In this document: in pieces, positions 33,922 to 47,051 of the stretch
How the letters are laid out: each line of letters starts with the position of its first letter
Position numbering within the stretch: the first letter of the stretch is position 1
NCBI GenBank assembly: GCA_963556495.2
Contig: OY747723.1
Coordinates: 16,086,001 to 16,150,000, forward strand
Reading direction: 5' to 3'
From: Valencia hispanica
Taxonomy: Eukaryota; Chordata; Actinopteri; Cyprinodontiformes; Valenciidae
DNA: 64,000 bases
Position numbers and translations under genes: made by a program
The notes under the pieces: generated by a model
The model's input: the letters and a program-made list of their open reading frames with translations, nothing else
Told to the model about the DNA's origin: nothing
The model's database searches: none

Positions 33922-36358
33922 CACTACTGCTTTCCTCCGGAGGCACATTATTCAGCAGCCATCCTACTCAGCTTCATGCAAGATTCTCCTTTGTCTGTTT
34001 TTGCCACTTCTGTAAAATGAAACCTAGTTAGTTACTCGCCCACCTGTAAAGCTTCTTCCTGCCCACTCAAAATTGCCTATAACCCTCCCTTCTGAGCTCC
34101 CAGAAAGCCTGGAACTGTGTTATCCTTCCACCTACTTGATCTAGCAGAGGCAGAGCTGCATTATGTTCCAACAACCTGCACCACATCTGACATCTTGGTT
34201 TTGGTATGGACTGGACTATTAATGATTTAAAAGCCAAAGAATTTCACCCTTGCTGTAGGTCTGAAAACGAGTCCTAATTCAGGTTTTGTGTTTTGAGAAG
34301 ATTCAGCTTTTAATTTGCCCTAAAGCCTGCTTATTTGCAGCAATCCAGGGAGCGGGTATTATTCCAACGTTAATTAGAGACATCAGTTCAACATTCACAC
34401 TTATGCGGTTGTTAAAAAAAGGGAAAGCAGCTGAGGTCAGGATTTAATTATCAAAAGAGCTGACAAGCTGCGAAGTCACTGGGATGTAGTCCAGCACGGC
34501 GCTCATGTCGTCTGTCACCCATAGAGGGAGCTCCAGCTCCATGCCTCTTGACAGTTGGAAGCGGCTGCCTCATGTGTTTGCCCATCAGTGAATGTGTGTA
34601 CACTCACCGATGGCAGTGGGCTGCAGAAAAATAAAGTAACACTGAATTGCCTGTTTGTACTGGGGTGTACAGACGCACACATAACCACAAAAAAGGTCAC
34701 ATTACTTAGACATGAAGTTGGATCCAAACAGAAATGCAGAAGCATGTAGCTGTATGACTATTCTTTCAGATTACATTGAGATGACAGTAAATTGTCCTTT
34801 TTAAAGGGAAAATGCTCTCGTTTTGGCTTTGAAGGTCAATCCAACAGAAACCTTTCTTATTTCATTATTAATAACTATAAAAAATGTTTTTTGCTGCTTT
34901 ACTGGTCAGAAGCTAAAAGACAACAAATACAGAAATGCATATTTAATCACAGTGAAAGAAATTCTGTATTTAATAATCCTAAAAGGAGTAAATACTAGTA
35001 ACAGAAATATATGTAAAGGACAAAGAGACAGAGCAAATAAGGAGCTTAAGCACAAACATCCAGTGTTGACATTTCATGATGTTACTATTTATTTTCTCTG
35101 GATTTTATAAAAGAAAATCTGAAAAGTGTGGTGTGCATTTGTATTCAGCTCCCCTTCAATGCATTTTTTTAGAACCACATTTCATTACAGTTACTTGTAC
35201 CAGTCTTCGGGGTATGACACTGCTACATTTGCACATCTAGAGACTGAAACCTTTGTTCTTAGCTAAACAGCTTAAACTCAGTCAGATTGGATGGAGATCA
35301 TCTTTTAACAGCAGCTTTCAAGCCTCAGATTCTCAGCTATGTTCACATGAAATGGCTTTGATGTTAAATAGAATAACTTTGAAGTTACTCTATGTAAGCT
35401 TAAGCTGCATGTTTATGGTCATTCTCCTGCTGGAAGGGGAACTTCTGTCCCCATCTCAAGTTTTTTGTAGCTTCTAACAAGCTTTCTTAGGGCAGCTTCC
35501 TGTATATAGGTTTAAATCCCTAATGCTAATGGATGCAGCTCTTTATTTATTTTTTATTTTCATTCTTATTTTCCTTCAGTCTAAAGCATGAGGACATTTA
35601 AGCAGAATCTCCTGATGCTGTTCTATCTTCATTGACCACTGATCCCCGAGGAAAAATAATCAATAACCCACAGCAACAGTCTCTTCTGCTGCCTGCTGTC
35701 TTGATCCTCTTCACTTCAACCCAATCACTTTTTTCCTTACTCCTTTCACATTTAGCTAAACTATTATCCAACACTTCCTTTTTAACATCAGCAAAGTAAA
35801 GGTTGTATTGTGGTTGCTTCAACTCTGAATGAAGTCTAATGCTGGAGACAGAGACTTGAGTCATTCTGTCAAACATAAAGCTTTAGTTTGAATGTACTGT
35901 GAAGATTGAAGACCATTTAAAGATTCCTTTACATAACTCTGAGATGAAATTACTTTATTCATGTCTGAGCACTCAGCTAAAGCGAAAACAAAAGCAGAAG
36001 CGGAGGGTTAAAAATAAATATAAAATATAAGGCTGGCCAGGTCACTGCGAGTCAGAAATAACACAAAAACCTTGAGCCCCGAAATATTTGACTGTTTCTG
36101 ATTTTCAGCTGAGGCTCTTGTATACATGGAGCTGTTCTTCTCCTTGTCTCTGTTCACAGCAAGTTTTTATGGCCCCGAACCGTCCAACAAGCTAAACAAG
36201 ATCAAGAGGGTGCCACACTGACCACTTAGCCAGAAATGTTATATTTTAAATCAAATGAGCTGAAATCCCAAAATAATGACAGCGCTCAGTCCTAGGGGTG
36301 GAATCTACAGTTGTCTTTCAAAGTGTCTCTGCACGCAATTGGACAGGGATGTAAGATA
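33922..36358. other. Intergenic stretch, nothing recognised
   Basis: No exon with plausible splice sites and no recognised repeat was found. 35040-35480 has phrases reminiscent of a decayed Tc1 (CATCTAGAGACTGAAAC, then CTGCTGGAAGGGGAAC), too weak to call. Confidence 0.35.
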
Positions 36359-37858
36359 CAGTGGCTTGCAAAAGTATTCGGCCCCCTTGAACTTTTCCAC
36401 ATTTCGTCACATTACAGCCACAAACATGAATCAATTTTATTGGAATTCCACGTGAAAGACCAATATGCGTAATTATTCAGCCCCCTTTGGTCTGAGTGCA
36501 GTCAGTTGCCCATAGACATTGCCTGATGAGTGCTAATGACTAAATAGAGTGCACCTGTGTGTAATCTAATGTCAGTACAAATACAGCTGCCCTGTGACGG
36601 CCTCAGAGGTTGTCTAAGAGAATGTTGGGAGCAACAACACCATGAAGTCCAAAGAACACACCAGACAGGTCAGGGATAAAGTTATTGAGAAATTTAAAGC
36701 AGGCTAGGCTACAAAAAGATTTCCCAAGCCTTGAACATTCCACGGAGCGCTGTTCAAGCGATCATTCAGAAATGGAAGGAGTATGGCAGAACTGTAAACC
36801 TACCAAAACAAGGCCGTCCACCTAAACTCACAGGACGAACAAGGAGAGCGCTGATCAGAAAAGCAGCCAAGAGGCCTATGGTGACTCTGGATGAGCTGCA
36901 GAGATCTACAGCTCAGGTGGGGGAATCTGTCCATAGGACAACTATTAGTCGTGCACTGCACAAAGTTTGCCTTTATGGAAGAGTGGCAAGAAGAAAGCCA
37001 TTGTTAAAGGAAAACCATAAGAAGTCCCGTTTGCAGTTTGCCACAAGCCATGTGGGAGACACAGCAAACATGTGGAAGAAGGTGCTCTGGTCAGATGAGA
37101 CCAAAATGCATAACGCTATGTGTGGCGGAAAACTAACACTGCACATCACTCTGAACACACCATCCCCACTGTCAAATATGGGGGTGGCAGCATCATGCTC
37201 TGGGGGTGCTTCTCTTCAGCAGGGACAGGGAAGCTGGTCAGAGTTGATGGGAAGATGGATGGAGCCAAATACAGGGCAATCTTGGAAGAAAACCTCTTGG
37301 AGTCTGCAAAAGACTTGAGACTGGGGCGGAGGTTCACCTTCCAGCAGGACAACGGCCCTAAATATAAAGCCAGGGCAACAATGGAATGGTTTAAAACAAA
37401 ACATATCCATGTGTTAGAATGGCCCAGTCAAAGTCCAGATCTAAATCCAATCGAGAATCTGTGGCAAGATCTGAAAACTGCTGTTCACAAACTCTGCCCA
37501 TCTAATCTGACTGAGCTGGAGCTGTTTTGCAAAGAAGAATGGGCAAGAATTTCAGTCTCTAGATGTGCAAAGCTGGTAGAGACATACCCTAAAAGACTGG
37601 AAGCTGGAATTGCAGCAAAAGGTGGTCCTACAAAGTATTGATTCAGGGGGCTGAATAATTACGCACACCCCACTTTTCAGTTATTTATTTGTAAAAAATG
37701 TTTGGAATCATGTATGATTTTCGTTCCACTTCTCACGTGTACACCACTTTGTATTGGTCTTTCACATGGAATTCCAATCAAATTGATTCATGTTTGTGGC
37801 TGTAATGTGACAAAATGTGGAAAATTTCAAGGGGGCCGAATACTTTTGCAAGCCACTG
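36359..37858 (+). mobile_element. Complete-length Tc1-like transposon (1500 bp)
   Basis: Both tips read CAGTGGCTTGCAAAAGTATT (right end inverted), with TA on each side (36357-36358 and 37859-37860). Inverted repeats extend over about 130-200 bp each, including the inner ATAATTACGC / GCGTAATTATT pair. The transposase lies between them on the plus strand. The right end is nearly identical to the fragment at 288-597. Confidence 0.95.
36642..37641 (+). pseudogene. Tc1-like transposase with two lesions
   Basis: The start at 36642 reads MKSKEHTRQVRDKVIEKF. A one-base loss near 36704-36710 (GGCTAGGC) creates a stop in the original frame. The next frame continues from about 36712 with the second helix-turn-helix (NIPRSAVQAIIQKWKEYG), GRPPKLTGRTRR and LWSDETK (first catalytic Asp). 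A second lesion near 37107-37115 removes several codons after DETK and shifts the frame. The third frame carries WGCFSSAGTGKL, FQQDNGPKYKA (second Asp) and DLNPIENLW (Glu), and stops at 37641. Catalytic residues are present, but the three frames cannot yield one protein. Confidence 0.92.
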
Positions 37859-37861
37859 TAT

Positions 37862-37887
37862 GTATATATATATATATGTGTGTGTAT
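37862..37887. repeat. TA/TG microsatellite
   Basis: A run of TA followed by TG dinucleotides abuts the right TA of the Tc1 element. Confidence 0.8.
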
Positions 37888-37928
37888 ATCACTTCCCCTT
37901 GCACATGCAGCGTGTCTCTGTCAGTTTA

Positions 37929-38475
37929 CCTTTCCTGATCACCATATACCTGGATTTTTTTGGCTTGAACTTCATTCTGGCCCACGTTGCCATGCATTCC
38001 AGAACAGTTAGTACCCACCTCCCCTCCACATGGGTTGTGGTCGTCACAGTAAGGTCGTCCATGTAACCTCTTATTGGGGGTTGTTGTGGAAGGGATCTTT
38101 GATGAACTGTGATCTTCTGTTCTCCCTATCCTTCCTCCTTTTCCAAGTGCTTTCTGCTCTTCGGAGTCTGCAGAGATGTCCTCGGAGTTGACTCGTCAGG
38201 TCCTTGATGCGTCAGGTCCTTGATGCCTTCCCTTTCATAAACCGGGGATCTTTTGAACTGCTTGTTAAGTGCCTTGATTTCTTCCCTTAAGCGGTGGATT
38301 ACCCTTTCTCTTCTGCTTGGTTGGTGTGCGGCCTTGATTTTCTCCTTCTTGTCCTCCAATCCAAACCGCTCCCTTGCCAGATTGTACGTCAGTGTTGTGA
38401 GAGTGTTGACTTTCTGCTCTACTGCCCCTGCAAGCGTGGCTTCCAGCACCTTGTCGAGGTCTTGGTCTAACCAAA
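37929..38475 (-). mobile_element. Relic non-LTR retrotransposon with a YMDDL reverse transcriptase
   Basis: On the minus strand, 38449-38126 encodes a linker-like stretch (LARERFGLEDKKEK, then LREEIKALNKQFKRSP) of the kind that precedes the RT in some fish LINEs. 38100-37929 encodes RGYMDDLTVTTTT, WARMKFKPKKSR and MVIRKG, the RT catalytic core with Asp-Asp. The RT region between them is missing, so this is an internally deleted relic. The YMDDLTVTT form points to the NeSL/R2-like groups rather than L2 or RTE. The clade call is inference. Confidence 0.65.
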
Positions 38476-38489
38476 CATCCTATGGCTAA

Positions 38490-40387
38490 TTATGTTTTTT
38501 AAGGGTGCTACATTGTCTAATGCAAGATCCAACGAGAAAGTAATGCTATGTACCAGACCATCAATTTGTGAAGGGTTAGAGATTCTTTAAAACCGTGTGA
38601 AACACAAAGACTTCCCAAAATGTTAAGTGCACCAACAGGAAATCTGTTTCAACGTGCTTTTAACTAGATCAATTCAAGAGTCTGAACACCAAACCGCTCC
38701 ACGGGGTGCAACAGTGACAACAGGAAATGACGCAATACGCCTTACCCAATCTGTCCATACATCAAATCCCCCCTCCAGCTTTGAAACTGTTGAGAAAGAC
38801 ACCTGCTACTGTGATTGAGCCCCATTATTAAAAACGGTTTAAGTGCCATTAAAATTTTCACAATCTTTATTGTATTCTGAATCACTCAGATTGTCGCTGT
38901 TACTTTCCGGTCTTCCAAAACGATCTTGCCATTTTAGGAAGATTAAGAGCCACAAGAAGGGTGTTATGAGTATGAAAGATTGTGTCGCGTGGGTTTAACA
39001 GCGACAGTTTGGTCTTCCTCACTTGCACATTTGTCCATGTGCCGTGAAAAGCGTTTTTTTTTTTTTAAATGCCAAACTCGTCATCTGTTTCTTTTCCTTC
39101 CCTGTGAAAATGTGTTACTTCTGAGTGACTTTACAGAAGCGCTGTGTTGTCCTTCATTCACTTGGGGGGGCAAGCACTAGGTTGAGTGTTGCCAAAAATT
39201 ACTGTCGCTTTAAATGTCAGTCATTTATTACCTGATTTTGGTGACTTTGTCCTAAAATCATGGAATTTTACTTCTACCAGCAATGTGAGAAGTAGTAATG
39301 GACATTAATTACTCTTAGCATTTTTATCTGCACTCTCCCTGCAGTGCTTTGTGCTGCTCCAGCTCTGTCTTGATTAGGGCAAATTCTTCACCATAACAAT
39401 AGAGAAATTCCCCTTATTAACCTATACTCCCACTCTTGTTTTTCCTGTGCTTAATGTTGGTGTACTGCAACCCGTTCATGTAGCTGGAAGCAATAGAAAA
39501 TCCCTGGAATCCTCCCTTAGAGAGGTATCGCTGGGCTTGTGATTAATTCAATCTGCTGTCTTAAAAAGGATGGCTGATATCAGACGGAAAAATGTTACAA
39601 AAAAAATAGCTGCTTGCAGCAATGATATTTTATGTATTGGATAAGTTAGAACTATCAAGAATATTTCTTTTTGCTAAATGCCAGAAGAATAAGAGACAGA
39701 GTATACTGATTAATGTGCCTTTGAACAATTTGGGAAAACCCGGAAGATTGTCACAGCTGTGTAAACTTCTGATAGGTTGATTCACAACATCTGAGTTAAT
39801 CAGGAGGAAATTTGTGAATGCATTTATGGTTATACCTTAAAGAACGGCTTCCTTTTGGAAACTAATGGAAATGTTTAAAGAAATCAGCCAAGATATCAGG
39901 AAGAGAAATGTGGACCTCCACTGCGTACAGTTTCCAGATTCCTAAAGGTGTCACGTTCATCAGATTTAAACACCATGGAAATGTTCAGCCATCATACTGT
40001 TTAGAAAAGAGACTGGTTCTGTAACCCAGGGATGTTTGGAGTGAGATATGTGAATCAACCCCAGAACAAAAGCAAAAGACCTTGTAAAGACGCTGGGGGA
40101 AGCTGGTAAGAGAGTGAAACGTGTTCTATCCATCATGGGCTGAAGGACCACTCAGAGAGGAAGAAGCAACATAAAAAGCTAAATTGCGATTAACTATAGC
40201 TCTCAGGGACTCTGGAGACATGTCCCCACTGTCTAATAAAACATAGATTTAAATGTTTGCCTACGATGACAATTGTTACATTTGGAGATGAAAAGGGAAA
40301 GCTTTAGATTTTGCTAATCTAAACCCTAAACTGAAAATTGAAAAGGTCTGATTTATTGTCAGGCCATATGAATATATATATATATTC
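38490..40387. other. Intergenic stretch, nothing recognised
   Basis: No supported exon, RNA gene or known repeat. Short T-runs occur near 39053-39067, and there is a TATATATATA run at 40372-40385. Confidence 0.35.
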
Positions 40388-40391
40388 CGGA

Positions 40392-40918
40392 ATAGCGCCG
40401 CTCAAGGTGGCAGCATGTTGGAGTAGCTCTGTTACTTTGGTTCACATTTTTTTCTTTTTTAAAACGTTAATTCTTCAATTTCTGGTAGAAACATTGTTTT
40501 TGTGAACAACTGTTCTCTCTGGTTTTGAATGCTGTGCAGCTGGAAAGATTTTTGCTGATACTTTTTTTTTGGGACATTTGTTATGATGCATAACCATGGC
40601 AACAAGGTGGTTTACAACTGGAAGCAGCTGATTAACATCACAAAAGCTCAAATAATACCTCAACTACAGCCACAAAACCCTGAAGTGGTTGAAAAGAAGA
40701 CGTATCCTCTACATCAGACTGTCATACAACTACAGAGCGTCTTCAGTCAGAGGCTTCTTCAGATCTGCAGAGCGCTACAGGAGATCATCCCTACCCACAG
40801 CCATCAGCATCTACAACACATCTTTGAAGGAACTTGCATAATGAGTTACAACAACATTTAATTTCCCTTTGGGATTAATAAAGTAATTTTGAATTTGAAT
40901 TGAATTTGAATTTGAATG
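40392..40918 (+). mobile_element. LINE reduced to its two ends (family X, copy 3)
   Basis: The left edge (CGCCGCTCAAGGTGGCAGC at 40396) looks like the 5' end of a LINE. After about 280 bases the sequence jumps to the same 3' coding end as copy 1 (LQSVFSQRLLQI), then the 3' UTR with AATAAAG and a tail of TTGAATTTGAA units. About 0.5 kb remains of an element normally several kb long. It could be an internal deletion or a SINE-like derivative. Confidence 0.55.
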
Positions 40919-41589
40919 CAGTGAATGTTAATGAATGCTGTAAACTGTACGAGCCTGAAGTATTGAAAGACCTACTTAAATCCCCACCTTTCATAATGGA
41001 CTTCACCCTTACAATATTATTCTTAAAAGTTGATTTTAGCCTTAAAAACTCCAAACGAAAATTACATTTCCTTTAAGTTGAAGTCTATTAAAAGTTTTAT
41101 TCTAACTACATTGATGAAGGAAGTGAAACTAATCAAGGATCGATGGAGATATAATTACCTGAATGTTAAAAAGGACATTATTGCACAAAATTACTAAAAT
41201 GTTTGACTTATTCCGATACCCTAAAAGCTCAAACTTAGGTTTATTCTTTCAAAATACAACCGCAAATCTGAGTTTATTTCAGAACACTAAAGCTGGCATC
41301 TCAATAAAAAAACAAAAAAACAAAAACTAAATAAAGTAGATGGTCGTTCTGTGAATAATACTCTGGATTCTTGAAGAAAAACTTTCAATTCAGTCAGGAT
41401 TTCTTTTAAAGGGATTTCATAACATTTCACAGGTCAGCTTTTGAACCTGAGGTCTTACCCTGTCACGCCAACTTTCAAATAATTTAATGCCTGCAAACTA
41501 AGTCCTGGAATATGTTCGTTTTTGTAAACAATAATGAATGAAAAAGATTCTGAACAAAATTTCTTCCACAATTGAGAAGCTTGCAGCCT

Positions 41590-42300
41590 AGAGTTCAGAT
41601 ATCCATCCATTCTTTCAGTCTTCTAGAGGTATACTTGACCAAATCCTTTGCAAGTCTGTAACATGTTTTGTTCAGGGTTGTCTTGTATTTGGCTCTATCC
41701 ACCCTCCTATCAACAGTCAGGTATTCCCAGTTGCCAGCTGCTTCAGACCACCGTTTAACAAAGACCTCCCCCCCGATAACCCAACTCAAAAGACAAGACA
41801 CACATGTTCATTACCCGAAAAACAAGGTTATTGGAGAAGGAAAATTAAACATAAAACTCAAAAAATAAAAATTAGACTAAAGACAAACGACTATGTACAT
41901 CAGTTAGGAAAATCCTAGAAATTGAAGCATAATCGGGACTTATTGTAATAAATAAACAAACTGAAAAGCTTTCCTGTCCCTGGAGAAGAAAAGCATCCCC
42001 ACAGTATGATAATGCCAGCACTATGTTTCAGCATGACCATGATGTGTTCAGGGTTTTGTGCTTCATTCTGGTCCTCTCAGATCGGCTCACCTTCTTCCTT
42101 ATGTTTGCTGTATCCCCTACATGGCTCGTACCAAACTATGACTTCCTTTCAACAATAACTTTGTACTTTCCACGCTACATAAAGGCCAGGCTTGAGTTCC
42201 CATTTAATAGTTGTCCTGCCAACAGATTATTTTACTTGTCTGTGTAGCTCCTCCAGAGTTCCCATGGACCTCTTGGCTACCTCTCTAAATAATGTCCAGC
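41590..42300 (-). mobile_element. Decayed Tc1-like element
   Basis: The minus-strand frame 41801-41595 reads TVDRRVDRAKYKTTL and YRLAKDLVK, matching the transposase stretch before the second catalytic Asp. 41980-42140 contains CATCCCCACAGTATGATAAT and TTCTGGTCCTCTCAGA, inverted from the GSIMLW and DETK regions. No terminal repeats or open frame survive. Confidence 0.6.
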
Positions 42301-42309
42301 CTTCCTGTT

Positions 42310-44560
42310 TAGGTGCTAATGATGGATTGAACAGTGCTCTGTGATATATTGTCTGACCAAACCTACGCTCTGAACTCCCCACTCATGATGGAGCTACTTT
42401 CCTTATCTCCCCCCTCACAAGGGTAAGCTCATTTTAGTATTGTGCTATCCAAGATGCTTTTATTCGTTCATGGTGCATATCTCAACAAAAATGGGAGTTG
42501 GACCATAGATCAAGCATTTAGTTTGAGAAATTTGCCCTTTTGAACAAAGCTTTTTTTTCACCAAGATGGAACGGAGCAACCCCCTCACTGTTGCAGAGGA
42601 AACCTCGATCTGTCGATCCGTCTTGTGAAAAAGACACCAAAATATCTAAAGCTGCTCTGCTCTGATTGGAGCAGCAGAGTCCTGGGCCCCATTTCTATAA
42701 AAAAAGAAATGACTATTGCACTTTTTTAGTGGATCTAATTTCAGGTATGTCAGAGCAGAAATAGGATTTAAATCAACATCTTGCCCCATCCAGGGATCTA
42801 AATCTGGTACACCTCATCATTTGATACCCCTGCAATATGGCTTTCTACATGAAGAGCCATGGTTTTATTCCACCTTTTGAAGGGTGTGCAATGTAGCATT
42901 AAATAGGCCATCGACACAAACGGAGGGGGGCACATAAATCCCCCCCTGACATTTGCGCAGACAAAAATACAAATGTTTATTTTTTGATGGGCGGGGAGGA
43001 AACAAATGGCAAATCAAATCCGCTTTTTCGCTTTGTTCGGACGAGTAGTCAGGCCTTGCCTCGGATTCAGTCTTCATAGTGCCTAGATAAATTTAAAAAA
43101 TGGAGGGGGGCTTCAGATCCAGCAGCTTTCAAGGCTGTAACACTGGATTTAATGATTAGACAGTGATTCTTAGGGTATATTTAAGTTCATTTTAAGCATC
43201 TGAGCATTTATTGTATTTCCCCTTATGGCTAAAGATAAGAACATATTCAATAAACCATCTGCAGCTGCTGATCTTCAACAAAAATGCTTTAACAGAGAAG
43301 GATTGGGATGGTATTGGTGGTAAGTTATGCTTTATTATGCTGGAGCTGTACTACATGCAGGGGTTGGGACCCAAATCATTGCCGCTTTTAAGCTTGTGTG
43401 AGTCATTACCTTATTGGTGTATACTACACAACAGCAGAACATGTAGTTTAGTTGGAATATAGGCAAAATTTCAAAGGCAGATGGACAAAATGAAAGATTA
43501 TACATGTCAGGTGAAGTGTGACAGCAGCTTTGCCGTTTTATCAGAGCTGGCAGTTTCTCAGAGACAGACGCAAGATTTTCTTTGGTTCAGCAGCTGTGAT
43601 GCACCAGACATGACACTTTCTTTTTTTTTACACTTCAACGTGGAAGTATTCCTAATAAAATTTGACAACAGTGTAGTATTAGCAGCTTTGCATGAAGGCT
43701 GTGCTTTGAGTCCCTTGTATCCATATGTGAGACATTTATTTTTAAAGCTTTATTTCTAGTAACGGTTTTGCTGGGTACAGTTAATATTTAAGGATTCTAT
43801 CAGAGACGGGGCTACAACATTGTTATTAACCTGCTTTAGATATGTGCTATGTATAAAGAGATTTGTTAAGACAAAATTTTTACAATTTAAAATTTTTTTT
43901 CAAAAAAAAAATAAATAAAAAATAAAGAGTCACAATCCTAAAGTTTGAATTCCAATGTCATAGGGTTGGGCACTCTTAGTGGTAGACATATTTTTTTTAA
44001 AGCCACTTATTGTTCATTGGAATCAAGGGGCCAAACCTGAAAAGTTTAGAAAATAAGAAAGAGGGCTTTTAATCATAATCCACATCAGTATAAGACTAAT
44101 TTAAAAAAAGTATAGTTCCAACTGGTAAAAACCTATATTTGTCACAAGATGGACATGTCGATTTCACCTTTTGGATCATCTCCCATTTCTAGTCTTGAGT
44201 TTAATATTTAGCTGCTAGTTGTTTACACCTGCTCCGTGCCAGATGGTGCAAAAATGTTACCCACTGTTACTAATTTTGTCCAGTTGCTCTGAAGTGTCTT
44301 CAAAGAAGACCGCAAACTTTCAAATTACGTCCAATGGTCACAAAAACTTTGAGCAATTTGGAAAATCTTGATGTGTTGGATAAAAACAAGTAAAAATAAC
44401 TATTTACCCTTTGTAGCCAAAAACTTCCATGTATTGTAATAAGATGTTATGCGCTAGATCCTGCAATTATGAAGTGGAAGGAAAATAATCAGACAGTTTT
44501 TGTTCAAATAAAAAACATGAATAAGGACCTCCAGGTCAGTACTTTGTAAAGCTAACATTT
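42310..44560. other. Intergenic stretch, nothing recognised
   Basis: No supported gene or repeat. An A/T-rich low-complexity patch lies at 43880-43930. Confidence 0.35.
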
Positions 44561-44569
44561 GCTGAAAAT

Positions 44570-44985
44570 ATAGCTTCACTTCTCTTAGGGTATAAACGTT
44601 TCTTGCTAGGATAGCTAAAGATCAGTCAGATTGGACAGAAAGTGTCAGTGAGCATATGCTTTTGCTTTTGCCTCGGATTCCCAATAGGATTTAAATCTGG
44701 ACTTGGACTGGGCCCTTCTAACACATAATTAAGCTTTGACCTAAATATCACATTGAATTGTAAGCCGTGTTTAGTGTTCCTGTCCAACTGGCAGGTGAAC
44801 TTCCACTTCAGCTTCAAGTCCTCCGCAGCTTCTTACCAGTTTCCTTGCAGTATTACCATGTGTTTAGCTCCATCCATCTTCCCATTAACTTTGATCAGCT
44901 TTCTGTCTCTGCGGAAGAAAATAAGTCCCCACAGCATGATGCTGCCACCACCATGCTTCTCATTCACAATAAGGGGTCCAGTTTA
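44570..44985 (-). mobile_element. Decayed Tc1-like element
   Basis: Read on the minus strand, the sequence gives GGGSIML, then KVNGKMDGA, FTCQLDRNTK and SPSPDLNPIGNP. In the last motif the catalytic Glu of the usual NPIEN is Gly. Several stops interrupt the frame. Confidence 0.65.
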
Positions 44986-45104
44986 ATGTGTATCCAGAGC
45001 ATGTTGATAATAAAGCCCTACTATACCACCATATGGCTGTTTGTAAATTATAAATGTAGGAGGACATTTTGAAAATTAGCCAGCCACCTCTCATACCATT
45101 TCCT

Positions 45105-45185
45105 TGTAAGGTGGCGGGGGGATTCGAACCCAGCACCTTCTTGCTGCAAGGCACCAGTGCCACCATCTGCACCACTGTGTAGCCA
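45105..45185 (-). mobile_element. tRNA-derived SINE head
   Basis: The minus strand reads GGCTACACAGTGGTGCAGAT (A-box region), GCAGCAAGAAGGTGCTGGG and GGTTCGAATCC (B-box, 45118-45128). This is the widespread fish tRNA-like SINE head. The body and tail were not recognised. Confidence 0.65.
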
Positions 45186-45239
45186 TCTAGAAATGCAAGT
45201 CTGTAAAATATTTTAGGTTCGGAAAGCTTCACTTAGAAA

Positions 45240-46620
45240 CGCTGTGAAATTTCACCTTATTTTCTAAAAGCAAGAACATTGAATAATTATTTTCACTGTT
45301 GAATAATCTTGTAGAGTATATCACTCACAAGTCTGTTACATTCATGGTACGTGTCATAATTAGCTTTGTCCCACTCCTGAACCTACCATTTACGCAACAA
45401 TACCTGCACCACTGACCGGGATAATCCTCTCGAAAGACGAAGAGATGTAATGATCTCATATCGCTTTCAGTGTGAGAGCGCTTTTTTCAGCTCATTGTCA
45501 GATAATTAGAAACCCTAAGTAGTCCTGAGATCTTTGGATCTCCTACGGTTAAGTTCCACCTATAATAAGGGAGCCAAATACCGGTGGTCTCTCATTGGTC
45601 CATTGCTCTGATGAGAATACTATTTTAAATTCATCCTAAAGCCTGAAAACTAAAGCTTCTTCTCTTTAGGATCACCTGAAGCAACTTAAGAGAATCAGAG
45701 AAGTAGTTATGTTTGCTTACCACTAATTAGCTTAGAAACCACAGGAGAAACACTCTGAGGTACGCTTTAAAGGCTCCCATCTATCTGTCCAGTTACTGAG
45801 AAAGAAATACTCCATTGTAGCCAACACTATTTCCAGGGAGTGTTTGCTTGCTTTTTTACATACTTGTTTTTATTCTCACTTGATTCGCTTGCAGGCAGTG
45901 TCATTGCATAAACACTGAAGCTTGTTTTCAGGGGGACTGGGTCAAGACGAGAACACAAGACAACAAAGTAGGAGACGTTTTAGACAAGTGGCTCTTTCTC
46001 AGCTTCAAAGTCACCTATACAATAGAATAAGACAGAAAGTTTGCATAAATTACTCAAAGCTGTAAATAAATCTGCTCACTTTGTGATCTCCCTCCAATTA
46101 GAGAATGCTCAACATTTATTTCAGTCTGTTTATCATGCTAGCTCCTCCAACAATTCAGTGTACATAATTAGGGACCGCTGTGTACCTACTTAATACTGCC
46201 AAGCAGATACCAGGATACTTCTTAATACCTTTCAATTAAAAACACCTCCAGATTTTACACTGATAAAGCCCAATTCATCCTATGGTCTGTTGTTCCTTAT
46301 GTAATTAGGGTTGCAGACATGAGATGCAGTTCAAATATGTTCTTTTACATTTTAGTCCCAGTAGAATAATTTCCCCACTCACTTTCCAGATTTTGATAGA
46401 ACATGTTCACCCCTTCCCCCCGTATACCCCAAAAGTATCTATTTTTCTCATACCAAAGGAGTTAGACCAGGGCTGATATGAGAGCCAAGTCTTAACTATT
46501 CTATAAAATAACCTGATTGGTTTTCCACACCCACAGAGACTAGCTTTAAACTTTGCTACAGCAAATATTTCATTGTCCTTTTTTCTTTGATGGATTTAAG
46601 TCCAAGCTTTGACTAGACCA
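45240..46620. other. Intergenic stretch, nothing recognised
   Basis: No supported gene or repeat was found on either strand. Confidence 0.35.
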
Positions 46621-47051
46621 CTCCAAAACTCTAACGCCTAATTCATACCGGGCGACTGCAGTTAGTGTGCGGAACGTCTCCTGAAATTTGCTCCAGCAAG
46701 AGCACCAAATCTCGGTGGTTCATGCAATAACAACGTATATAGAGAAGCTGGTACACAAAAGCCACACCCGTCTTCTCATACTTTTGTTAAACATTATTTA
46801 TTTACTTGGCTTGTTCTACAATGGGTAAGTACACTATGTTTTTATTTAGTTTAATGTCATGTTTAATTGAGTCTTGTTTTGTTTTTTGTCTTTTAAATAT
46901 CCAAATCGTGTTAACTTCAGCAATGGAGCTAAGTTATGTGCTTCGATCATTTTCTATTACCGCTACATATTTTGTAATTTTTTTAAATTTATATTTATAT
47001 CATCACGATCATTGCTAACTTTTAGTGTTTATCACACACTGTGTGTATAAA

